A stretch of DNA of 64,000 nt, from NCBI GenBank assembly GCA_029204225.1, contig CM055099.1, positions 66,245,852-66,309,851 of the forward strand. Reading direction: 5' to 3'. Below, piece after piece: positions 45,240 through 49,700 of this stretch. Positions within the stretch are counted from its first letter, which is position 1. The number at the start of each line of letters is the position of its first letter. The position numbers and the translations under genes were made by a program. The notes under the pieces were generated by a model. The model was given only the letters and a program-made list of their open reading frames with translations, ran no database searches and was not told the DNA's origin. This DNA is from Diphasiastrum complanatum. Lineage: Eukaryota > Streptophyta > Lycopodiopsida > Lycopodiales > Lycopodiaceae.

Positions 45240-46759
45240 CGCGCAAACAACCGCGAAAAGGGGCTGTTCTGGCCATTTTTTACAGTGGCCGATTCGAATC
45301 GTGGTTCATTGTTCAAATCGCCGATTCGTGGAACATTGATCTGTAGTCTTACAATTCTATTACATCCTGAATTTGAATCTGGAATTGGGAGTGTACGAGT
45401 GTACTGCAATTTGAGTATAGAATTGATTTGAATCTCTTCATCCTTGTCGTACTTTTAATACTCCTAACTTTTTACCCCCTAGTAATGTTGTCTCTAGAAC
45501 GTTTGCTTATAGAGATTACATAAGCAGGATACTTTATTTGGATCGTGTTATGTCTTTGGGTAAGTTCTCCCTTGATATGTTTAATAGATATAATCCTAAG
45601 AACCTGTTTCGGTTGCTCTATACTTTAGAAAACATGTCTTGTCAAGTTCTTGGTATTTCACATTCTCACTTTTATCAAGTTAAAACTCCTTTAAGTCGCT
45701 TTATGAAGTCCAAAGCTAATGTTAAAACAATTTTTTTACCTTTAGTAAAGATCTACTCATCACACTTTTTACTTCGCCTGATCTTGGAAAAATTAGTTTG
45801 AGTTCTATTCTTAGAAAGCCTGAAGTTATGAATGCTCTTCCTCGTTTGAAGAAAATTTGAAATCATCTAGTGGTTGCTTGGAAATATGTTAAAACTATAG
45901 CACAAAAAGCCTTTAATTATGCTGATATTGGTCGGAATCTTTCAAAAGAAAAAGTTGTCTATCCTTAATAACCCTTGTTCTTGTGGTACTACTTTTTATC
46001 TAAGATCTGTGATTCTTCTTTAGGTCATATTGTTACTGCAGATACATCAATCCTATTGGATATATTCTAGTTTCACAAATAGATATATGCTTCTCAACAT
46101 TTAACAAGACCAGATTTGCCATATCAAATTATGTTCAAGGAATGACGTTGATATGTTAGGTTGAAAGCTAATGTGAAACATCCGATCTTTGTGCGTGTGA
46201 CATACACTTTTTAACCCCACAATCTTTCAGACGACCTTGTTTTGTTGTTGGATGATTATTAGTTTTTGGCTTTTGGCTGCATAAGGGTTATGCTTGTTGG
46301 TAGATAGCTTACAATTCTGGCTCAGATGCTTGTCTTGCGGTTAACACAACTGTGATTCTTCTTTATGCTGGAAACCCACAGCCCAAGACCAAGACGTGGT
46401 CCTAGTCTCAGCCCTGAGAGGAGTCCTGCCCGGAGTCGCAGTCCATCCAAATCTCGATCTGAATCACTGAAAGGTGTTGATGAAAGAAATTCAAATGAAT
46501 CACCATCTCATGATGGAAGGTAAGATTGGCTTTTGCTCTTTACATTTTCTTTCTATGTTTATTATTAGATTATTCTGAAATTAATGTGTGAATCTTTGCT
46601 AATCACAGGCGTAGTGTGTCACAAGATCGCGAGAGTCCATCTCCATCTCTGGCTCCACGAAGCCCTTCAAGCGTATCTCCTTTACATAGAAGTGCTTCAC
46701 TCAATGGGCATAGCCCTGCTGCAGACGAGGGTGCAAATGATGATGACCTTGAGGTTTAA
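18435..46759 (+). CDS. SR-type splicing factor, C-terminal RS domain, four exons (5' part missing)
   Basis: Exons 18435-18509, 33119-33376, 46382-46519 and 46609-46759 join in one frame; every junction is AG|GT...AG| in phase 2. Together they encode about 206 residues dominated by RS/RE/SP dipeptides: [11 protein letters not shown], then [49 protein letters not shown], and an acidic C-terminus [12 protein letters not shown]. This is the RS domain of a spliceosomal SR protein, which contacts RNA and other splicing factors in the nucleus. The RRM and any zinc knuckles must be encoded upstream and were not found in the window. The SP-rich C-terminus suggests the plant RS2Z or SCL groups, but the subfamily is undetermined. 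Stop at 46757-46759; alternatively a weak donor GAG|GTTTAA splices to 46887, giving ...LEE and a stop at 46892. The intervening introns are 14.6 kb, 13.0 kb and 89 bp. Confidence 0.82.
18510..20209 (+). other. First 1.7 kb of SR intron A, no element recognised
   Basis: Starts with GTAACC. AT-rich, many stops in all frames, no LTR, TIR or protein motif recognised. Probably original intron sequence or an old unrecognisable insertion. Confidence 0.5.
20210..20505 (+). pseudogene. Copia gag fragment
   Basis: The frame ending at about 20505 reads [17 protein letters not shown], a typical UBN2/copia gag block (LLxSLPxxYxxxV), preceded by [13 protein letters not shown] and an NH.NQFN block with one stop. 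No other copia part adjoins it; LINE ORF1 sequence follows directly. Confidence 0.75.
20506..20880 (+). pseudogene. LINE copy B ORF1 fragment
   Basis: A coiled-coil-like region ([20 protein letters not shown]) followed by [16 protein letters not shown], a stop, then AMAEAK and LGHRTDGLD. This matches the intact ORF1 at 44328 ([35 protein letters not shown]). ORF1 proteins are RNA chaperones of LINE particles. Confidence 0.8.
20905..21165 (+). pseudogene. LINE copy B endonuclease, first part
   Basis: [11 protein letters not shown] is the central APE-type endonuclease motif (GDFNA), followed by [19 protein letters not shown] and GRYTCHPHS, the region before the second catalytic Asp. Cut by the gypsy-2 LTR at 21166. 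The enzyme nicks the target DNA to prime reverse transcription. Confidence 0.85.
21161..21165. repeat. Left target duplication of gypsy-2
   Basis: ATAGT before the LTR versus GTAGT after the 3' LTR (30181-30185): four of five bases agree. Joining at this point restores the endonuclease frame from PHS to GGHSVLDY. Confidence 0.8.
21166..21611 (+). repeat. 5' LTR of gypsy-2 (446 bp)
   Basis: Starts TGTTAGGG and ends TTGTAACA; followed after two bases by TGGTATCAGAGC. Its last about 270 bp match 29925-30180 almost exactly, apart from one 12-bp indel (near 21480) and scattered substitutions. Confidence 0.92.
21614..21625 (+). other. Primer-binding site of gypsy-2
   Basis: TGGTATCAGAGC, initiator methionine tRNA type, two bases after the 5' LTR. 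Confidence 0.9.
21626..22531 (+). other. Gypsy-2 untranslated leader
   Basis: About 0.9 kb between primer-binding site and gag ATG. Contains a partial duplication of a CCACGTGGCACTGTCC / CCACATGGCACTGTCC block at about 21800 and 22005, each followed by a GACAGGTGGCAG half, giving inverted-repeat potential. No coding motif. Confidence 0.6.
22532..23778 (+). pseudogene. Gypsy-2 gag and protease
   Basis: ATG at about 22532 starts MDPNPTTQP; the frame shifts near 22620. The capsid region has [13 protein letters not shown] and a stop at 23008, then the [11 protein letters not shown] block, a Lys-rich linker and a complete knuckle [14 protein letters not shown]. The protease active site is [15 protein letters not shown]. 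After QSDHRYTVS the frame degenerates. Confidence 0.85.
24085..24350 (+). pseudogene. Gypsy-2 reverse transcriptase, N-terminal part
   Basis: The frame reads [28 protein letters not shown], then [18 protein letters not shown], the start of the RT fingers. It stops exactly at the LTR insertion; the next codons ([10 protein letters not shown]) are found after 27634. Confidence 0.88.
24351..24355. repeat. Left target duplication (AAAAG) of the nested LTR element
   Basis: AAAAG immediately before the 5' LTR, repeated at 27635-27639. Confidence 0.9.
24356..24792 (+). repeat. 5' LTR of the LARD-like element (437 bp)
   Basis: TGTTAATG...TTCTAACA. Highly similar to the 3' LTR except for a missing GGAGTT near its start and an about 94-bp stretch (about 24676-24770) absent from the 3' copy. 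Confidence 0.93.
24793..27285 (+). other. Non-coding interior of the LARD-like element
   Basis: Near 25080-25500 the motif (GA)TCGCTG recurs about ten times at irregular spacing, often followed by CTGGAAAA. At 26022-26151 a 65-bp unit is tandemly duplicated with few differences. The longest open frame (26097-26372) overlaps that duplication and shows no motif. Ends in the polypurine tract. Confidence 0.75.
27286..27634 (+). repeat. 3' LTR of the LARD-like element (349 bp)
   Basis: TGTTGGAG...TTCTAACA, followed by AAAAG. Lacks the about 94-bp block present in the 5' LTR. Confidence 0.93.
27640..28740 (+). pseudogene. Gypsy-2 reverse transcriptase (main part) and RNase H
   Basis: Resumes with [16 protein letters not shown], then [17 protein letters not shown], a stop at about 27832, [17 protein letters not shown], the catalytic YLDDILIYS and the FLGHIIS-type block; a stop and frameshift near 28146. 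RNase H follows with [31 protein letters not shown] and TDHQALKY in shifted frames. Inactive but strongly recognisable. Confidence 0.9.
28741..29700 (+). pseudogene. Gypsy-2 integrase
   Basis: Zinc-finger region H..H..C..C as [34 protein letters not shown]; catalytic core with [11 protein letters not shown], a frameshift at about 29245, [14 protein letters not shown] and the [20 protein letters not shown] block with the catalytic Glu. Ends [13 protein letters not shown]. Confidence 0.9.
29701..29924 (+). pseudogene. Gypsy-2 integrase C-terminal end, truncated
   Basis: The frame reads [16 protein letters not shown] and [12 protein letters not shown], then [10 protein letters not shown], the SH3-like end of gypsy integrase; it is cut by the truncated LTR at 29925. 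The expected HPVFHVS and chromodomain segment is missing. Confidence 0.82.
29925..30180 (+). repeat. 3' LTR of gypsy-2, 5'-truncated
   Basis: Matches 21343-21611 of the 5' LTR. The junction falls at a short shared sequence around GCCAT (present at both sites), consistent with a microhomology-mediated deletion removing the integrase end, polypurine tract and LTR start. Confidence 0.9.
30181..30420 (+). pseudogene. LINE copy B endonuclease, second part
   Basis: Continues from 21165: [19 protein letters not shown] with the conserved second Asp, then a frameshift and LSDHSFLLF, whose SDH holds the catalytic His. Degrades after about 30420. Confidence 0.82.
30829..31405 (+). pseudogene. LINE copy B reverse transcriptase, N-terminal half
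   Basis: Blocks in order: [16 protein letters not shown] (the GPDG region, changed), [22 protein letters not shown]...[16 protein letters not shown] (the QxGF motif), then [13 protein letters not shown] (RT motif A with catalytic Asp) and [19 protein letters not shown]. The FADD/YADD half is missing: the 3' UTR follows within 50 bp. Confidence 0.88.
31573..31668 (+). repeat. LINE copy B 3' hairpin and (CT)n tail
   Basis: Stem ATGCC-TTTT-GGCAT at 31573-31586, conserved GGAAAAGACATTAGTAAAGC box, then about 60 bp of pure CT. Confidence 0.9.
31669..33118 (+). other. Last 1.45 kb of SR intron A
   Basis: Contains a (GA)n tract (32239-32274) and a minus-strand LTR-like piece (below). Otherwise AT-rich, no coding motif. 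Ends TTACTTGCAG, the acceptor of the next SR exon, preceded by a T-rich stretch. Confidence 0.55.
32215..32457 (-). repeat. LTR-like fragment on the minus strand
   Basis: On the minus strand TTAAGGGAGGG (polypurine tract) is followed by TGTTAGAAATATTAATGG and, further on, a TATA-like CTATAAAAAGG. This is the layout of a polypurine tract plus 3' LTR. No partner LTR or coding part is present. The left edge, near a (GA)n tract, is uncertain. Confidence 0.45.
33119..33376 (+). CDS. SR gene exon (258 nt), RE/RD-rich
   Basis: Acceptor TTGCAG|G and donor GAAAG|GTGCGT. Encodes 85 full codons with alternating Arg-acid and Arg-Ser dipeptides ([40 protein letters not shown]). Such mixed-charge repeats are typical of SR protein RS domains phosphorylated by SRPK/CLK kinases. 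Confidence 0.85.
33377..33993 (+). other. Start of SR intron B, no element recognised
   Basis: Begins GTGCGT. AT-rich sequence with no recognised repeats up to the hAT E3 terminus at 33994. Confidence 0.5.
34327..34411. repeat. (CT)n(CA)n compound microsatellite
   Basis: About 58 bp CT then 27 bp CA. Lies in the left part of E3. Confidence 0.95.
34666..35319 (+). mobile_element. hAT E4, left (5') end only
   Basis: Starts with CAATGAGGGTCC, a hAT-like terminus, then 200 bp packed with GGACGCGTCC-type palindromes (34670-34870). A (GA)n run (34911-34992) and GT-rich block (34998-35225) follow, the reverse complement of the CA-then-CT arrangement seen upstream of the BED exons of E1-E3. This suggests a plus-oriented hAT whose transposase body is missing. 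No BED exon was seen before LINE copy C at 35320. Confidence 0.45.
35221..35275 (+). repeat. Interstitial telomere-like repeats
   Basis: Four TTTAGGG units, three of them perfect in tandem near 35250-35273, plus degenerate TTTAGG/TTTTAGGG neighbours. TTTAGGG is the standard plant telomere unit. Confidence 0.75.
35320..36030 (-). mobile_element. LINE copy C, 5'-truncated, minus strand
   Basis: On the minus strand the frame from about 36014 runs to [20 protein letters not shown], the H..C-type cysteine motif at the end of plant LINE ORF2, then to the 3' UTR with the GGAGGCGTTTATACGCTCC block, stem ATGCC-TTTT-GGCAT (35394-35407) and the (CT)n tail, seen as (GA)n at 35320-35374 on the plus strand. 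Homologous to copy A over its last 430 bp. Confidence 0.85.
36031..36129. other. Short unassigned joint between LINE C and copia-4
   Basis: About 100 bp with no recognised feature; may include the end of the copia-4 frame and its polypurine region. Confidence 0.4.
36130..36470 (-). pseudogene. Copia-4 RNase H
   Basis: Minus strand: [53 protein letters not shown], then [18 protein letters not shown]. Collinear with copia-2 RNase H. Breaks up after the LQSGEV block. Confidence 0.85.
36480..37023 (-). pseudogene. Copia-4 gag
   Basis: ATG at 37023 opens [20 protein letters not shown], with a frameshift relative to the usual YxxW region, then the A..AWDIH block. A second frame gives the [20 protein letters not shown] and [16 protein letters not shown] blocks typical of UBN2 gag. 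Confidence 0.8.
37024..37700 (-). other. Copia-4 leader with recurring ACAGGT units
   Basis: CCTGTCC (GGACAGG in element sense) occurs about ten times in 600 bp, often followed by AGATA and spaced 20-60 bp. No coding motif. It sits where a 5' untranslated leader is expected, between gag and the missing 5' LTR. Confidence 0.6.
37810..38290 (-). pseudogene. E2 transposase, C-terminal exon pieces
   Basis: Nucleotide-level similarity to E1 3850-4060 (the CATCCATSARTGCATCCTSAT block, 'CTTCCAGCCTG' acceptor side) and to 4225-4265. Encodes part of the region between the DUF659-like core and the dimerisation domain. The dimerisation exon itself was not seen. Confidence 0.7.
38300..39855 (-). mobile_element. 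Copia-5 fragments, minus strand
   Basis: Right to left: gag zinc knuckle [14 protein letters not shown] (about 39690-39630), then the start of RT with [20 protein letters not shown] and [14 protein letters not shown] (about 38860-38740), then an RNase H fragment with DHDWGGDSD (about 38610). Large internal deletions and many frameshifts. 38860-39257 carries an integrase-RT hinge-like linker. Confidence 0.65.
39841..40020 (+). pseudogene. Copia gag fragment in inverted orientation
   Basis: The frame gives [20 protein letters not shown] and [20 protein letters not shown], the UBN2 gag core that normally lies upstream of the zinc knuckle. Here it is on the opposite strand to, and abutting, the copia-5 zinc-knuckle piece. 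Confidence 0.8.
40021..40189. other. Unassigned joint, possible LTR piece
   Basis: Contains CTATATATACCCC, a TATA-like element, and AATAAA-like sequences, but no second copy to prove an LTR. Confidence 0.35.
40190..41632 (-). pseudogene. E2 transposase, N-terminal exons
   Basis: Exon 1 starts at ATG 41632 and encodes the BED finger [40 protein letters not shown]; identical layout to E1. Exon 2 (about 41213-40740) has Arg-rich [12 protein letters not shown], then [11 protein letters not shown] and [11 protein letters not shown]. The 40390-40190 exon matches E1's GWTDA block. Frameshifts were not traced in detail; downstream exons are lost to the copia insertion or deletion. Confidence 0.78.
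41641..41710. repeat. (CT)n microsatellite beside the E2 BED exon
   Basis: 70 bp of pure CT starting 8 bp from the E2 transposase ATG. Confidence 0.95.
41871..42255. repeat. (CA)-rich block then (CT)n, 5' region of hAT E2
   Basis: ACACACAC blocks with GTGCACACAC spacers (41895-42155), then about 88 bp of pure CT (42168-42255). Same order as in E1 and E3. Open frames of over 150 codons here are repeat artefacts. Confidence 0.9.
42256..42377. repeat. Right subterminal region of hAT E2
   Basis: Contains GGTTCGAACC, GGGTTCGAAC, GGTTCGAACC and GGTTCGA within 55 bp, ending in TGCAACCTTG. The core TTCGAA is shared with E1 and E3 but the flanking base is G/C. Confidence 0.75.
42500..43640 (-). pseudogene. 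E3 transposase, N-terminal exons
   Basis: BED exon on the minus strand (about 43640-43400): [40 protein letters not shown]. Pieces at 43120-42930 and 42680-42500 align with E1 exon 2 (the CTACTCCATGGTCGG / TGCACCATGGTCGG block). Homology ends where E2 starts, 120 bp to the left. The remaining exons are lost or displaced beyond the nested elements. Confidence 0.75.
43675..44047. repeat. (CA)-rich block then (CT)n, 5' region of hAT E3
   Basis: Degenerate CACACA blocks (43675-43970), a short spacer, then about 57 bp of CT (43990-44047). The CT tract continues on the other side of LINE copy D, whose insertion splits it. Confidence 0.9.
44328..44939 (+). CDS. LINE ORF1-like RNA-binding protein, intact 203 aa
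   Basis: ATG at 44328 to TAG at 44937-44939 with no interruption. Residues 1-60 form a coiled-coil-like Gln/Glu-rich stretch ([32 protein letters not shown]). Residues about 80-155 look like the RRM of LINE ORF1 proteins: [14 protein letters not shown] at the start and [20 protein letters not shown] at the RNP-like strand. The remainder is a basic C-terminal domain ([17 protein letters not shown]). This is the trimerising, nucleic-acid-chaperone layout of L1-type ORF1p, here shorter. It sits alone ahead of a LINE 3' tail. Two decayed homologs are at 17180 and 20506. An intact frame in an otherwise decayed area suggests recent insertion. Confidence 0.8.
   Translation: MDSSVQDLRREVAAIKSEASSHMTNSAKIHQLENQLEQHHTAVQTWADVLKGSHSATPPSFISATFTESRLREQKVLNVRVRGVTNSQDVGDEAKQFLEDTLQDHNKGIDTAWHPKKDPDTLVIRFTSALHRREVLGKRSKLRDTKMYLDEDLTFIQVQGRKKAKQEASANGKRLIYRDGIIRFVDLKPIARNESFVEKTETA
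45136..45236. repeat. (CTT)n(CT)n tail of LINE copy D
   Basis: About 27 bp CTT repeats then about 74 bp CT. Continuous with, and partly derived from, the CT tract of hAT E3. Confidence 0.92.
45237..45338. repeat. Right terminal region of hAT E3
   Basis: Contains CCGATTCGAATCG, TTCAAATCG and CGATTCGTGG, then the terminal repeat GGAACATTG. The same palindrome GATTCGAATC is at 34010-34080 near the left terminus. Confidence 0.65.
45480..46160 (+). pseudogene. Unassigned decayed coding region
   Basis: One frame is open for 87 codons (45538-45801: [20 protein letters not shown] and [19 protein letters not shown]). Further shifted frames continue with [50 protein letters not shown] and [14 protein letters not shown] CxC motif followed by GHxxT-D is reminiscent of a region preceding the RT in some Penelope-like or related retroelements, but I recall this only loosely and no RT motif follows. 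Could be any decayed mobile-element or host pseudogene. Confidence 0.4.
46161..46381 (+). other. End of SR intron B
   Basis: AT-rich, ending in GCTGGAAACCCACAG, the acceptor of the next SR exon. Confidence 0.6.
46382..46519 (+). CDS. SR gene exon (138 nt), SP-rich
   Basis: Acceptor CCACAG|C, donor GGAAG|GTAAGA. Encodes [32 protein letters not shown] and [12 protein letters not shown]. Repeated RSP/SP dipeptides are likely phosphorylation sites. Confidence 0.85.
46609..46759 (+). CDS. SR gene last coding exon
   Basis: Acceptor AATCACAG|G after an 89-bp intron. Encodes [20 protein letters not shown] and the acidic end [12 protein letters not shown], stop TAA at 46757-46759. A possible alternative junction GAG|GTTTAA (46753) to CAG|GAATGA (46887) would end the protein as LEE instead. 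Confidence 0.82.
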
Positions 46760-49700
46760 TCATTTTCACCATGAACGGCTGCTAACATATTTCCAATGCT
46801 TATTTGGTCATTGAATGAGTTCTAAACTAAGAACTCTGGCTTTTGTCAAAACATCCCATGTTTTGATTTCTTAACATGACGTGCAGGAATGATGAGGGAT
46901 ATGTTTTGGATGATAATGACGAGGTCTGCTTTTGCTGGAAAGTGTGTGCAGCCACCATAGCATAGAACGAGAGTTCTGTTTTCAGAGTACCTGGCAAATT
47001 TGAAGCTTACCTAGTTTCATTTCCAAGTAATTCCAAGAACACCTGAGAGAGATTCTAGACAAGTATGGCTAAAACGACATCATACTTGTAGTGCTTGATG
47101 ATTCTGTCTACAATAGTTTCCAATTTACAAGATTGCATTAATGAGGTTGAAACTGAAGTAGTCTTTTTTATGATACACATACCTCGCAGGTGAATGACTT
47201 TCGGTTATTTCAAACCCATGACATTGACAACTGATGATGTTGTATGTAGTGTTTGTTCTCCTCGTTGGGACTACCTATATATTAAATGTTAAGATTTAGG
47301 TCTTTGTAGCACTAGTTTGATTTGGTGAATTTTAATGGCTGTGTTCACTTTCTTGCCATGCTGATGCACCATGCTACTATCGCAGTCCATCCAAATCTGG
47401 GTTGATAGTGTTGAGTTTGGGGTCGTGGAGGGATGCTGGTGCCTCTGGTGGTCTGATGTTGCTGGTGTTCAGGGGTCCTGTGTCTGATTTTTACATGTTG
47501 GTGATGCTGATATAACAAAGCTGGACCTGCAATGCTGTTCTATAGGATGCTCCAACATCTTAGATGAGATTCCATTAATGGTAACAAATTTCTTTTTCCC
47601 ACTAAGGAAATCCAACTAGAAGAATCGGCACCTTAAGCCGTTTCTATGCTTATGAATGTTTTCTGTTCTTTTCTGATATATTATCCATTCTCTATCCCGT
47701 GTATCTTGTAGTCAACCTTATGAAGGCCTTTTCTTACTCACTGTTATCTGTTTTTACTGCATAAGCAAATCGCACTGGCCTTTCAAGGAGGCACTGGCCT
47801 TTCAAAGTCTCCTCCTTGCTGTGATGCTGATCAATTGTCCCTGTTGCACGTACTGCCTCCTTGCTGTGATGCTGATCAGTTGCCCGTGTTGCATGTGCTG
47901 CTTGGATTGAGGACTAGCAGGACACTCCCTTACTGCACTCGAGCAGCTTTTGCTGCTGGGGCAATTCTCATATTAATCTCATATGTCCTTGCAAAGGGTA
48001 GATGTTATGAGTGAGCTACAAGTCACGTTCTGCTTGCATTTGCGTGTACTAGTTGGGCTACTTCAGTTTTAAGGTTCTTTTTTATTTGCTTGTTTGTATA
48101 TTTGTAAAGTTGCACTGAAATTCAGACTTTTTGCTGTGTAATTGTCGCTCTACGTATTATGTACTACTTCGAGTGCTTTGCATCTCTATCAAAGAAAGGT
48201 TTTCTTGAATTTGGATGAATTTCACTATGTTTTATTTCTTAATTTGTAGTGCTCTTGTAACATCGTAACTTGGCAAGTTGTGGGTTTTCATCTTTTGAGT
48301 GTGAATTGCTTGTTCTATCTGTTTGACCTGCAAATGCTCATAGGTAGTCAGAAATTAATCCCGGATGCTAGCGGACTTCCTGTTTGCCAGAATTTTGCCT
48401 CAGAAGCTCCAAGTGAAGACTCACTAACTACATGTAAAAGCAGCATAATACAATGTTCACTGGAATATGTCCAATGTGTTGGGATTGCTTCGTTTATCTT
48501 GCGTTAAGGGAAATATTGCATCATTCAGATGTATCAGCAGCATGCAGCGTGCAAATTCCAATGTGGCTTCCTTATGAGTCTATGACTTAGTCTGGTTATT
48601 CTTCACTATTTTTCCAGCTCAGATTCATGAATCTGTTTTCTTCCTGCTTCTGGAGCAAGCTAATTGCTGCTATAATGGAGCACACTATTCTTACTTTCTT
48701 GTGCAATATGCTTGTTGGCGCAGCATTTTAGAGGTTTGTGAGTTCGTATAGGACCAGGTGCAATCTTAGTTTGGTATAAAAACATACAGCCAGTAGCTGT
48801 GGCAGCTGGGTTAGGAATAGCCTTCCATCTGCTAGTGCGATCGTTTGTTCTTGCTGCCACTCTGAGGCCCCATCCTACAGACTGGTGGATGCTCACTCCT
48901 GTTGTAATGACCCAACTTTCATTACTCTCCGGGCATTCTACCTTTTATCATTTTGGGAGTAATGCATCCAGAAATAACTCTGTATATGTACTACTTGTAA
49001 CTCTTATTCCTAGTTGATTCAGTGTTCTCCAAAATTGTAAGCACAACACGGCCTGATATCCTGTTCTGAGCATTCCCCTAAGAATGGATGCAGAGTCTCT
49101 CAGTTTAGGCAGGGCAAATACAGAACTGAAAAAAATGGCCACATTTAAGCATACCCGTTCTTGACTAGAGTATCCGAATTTGACTTCTCACAAAAACTTA
49201 TTATTCATAATATCAATAAATTTGGGATTCTGGAAATATAGTTTTAAAACTGCAGCAAGAATTGCAGGCCAAGCTACAATGCAATCCCTTGAATCTGCTT
49301 AGAAGTCGTTGGTTTTCCCTGTGAACTGGTCTTGAGATTGAGACTGAAGTTTGTACTTGAAAATCTGCTCTCATAAACAGCATTCTTTTTTATGGTTGGC
49401 ATGCATGAGATTTATTTGTAATAAATAAAATTTCATCTCTCCTCTTTGACCATATATTTGGGGTATTGGGATTCAAGGAAGGAGAAATTCTAGTCTACAA
49501 CTACAGTTAATAAGAGGCATCACATTGTGATGCCAAGTCACAGCACCATGATTGGTTTTTCCTTAATAATTTTTTGTGAATGTCTCAAGCTTTGGCCTGG
49601 AACACTTGTTACTTTGGAAGTACTGTCTTTACTAGTAAGTCTTGTGCAAAGTAACAATGCTGTTTCGTTTTGGACGGTAGGGATCCATCCTTGGCCTTGC

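Larger units (their letters stand above)
33994..45338 (-). mobile_element. hAT E3, probable outer element enclosing most of SR intron B
   Basis: Left terminus CAATGTTTCATGG (33994) and right terminus ...GTGGAACATTG (45338) are inverted repeats of each other and of E1's ends. Both are followed inward by the same palindrome, GATTCGAATC (34010-34080 left; 45292-45330 right), not shared with E1 or E2. Transposase 5' exons on the minus strand (BED at about 43640-43400; further exons 43120-42930 and 42680-42500) lie inside. The interior is broken by E4, E2, a LINE and copia pieces. No convincing 8-bp duplication: flanks are CTCGTAGC and ATCTGTAG. Pairing of these two ends is therefore inference. 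Confidence 0.55.

Noticed and set aside
33986-45346. 8-bp target duplication for hAT E3
   Set aside because: CTCGTAGC versus ATCTGTAG match only partly even with shifts; not accepted as a duplication.
45034-45409. Arg-Glu-rich frames on the minus strand resembling an RS/RE domain
   Set aside because: They read the (GA)n complement of the LINE D tail. Unlike the real SR exons they have no splice sites and no codon diversity.
48280-48507. 75-codon frame downstream of the SR gene
   Set aside because: No homology, weak composition; likely chance in non-coding sequence.
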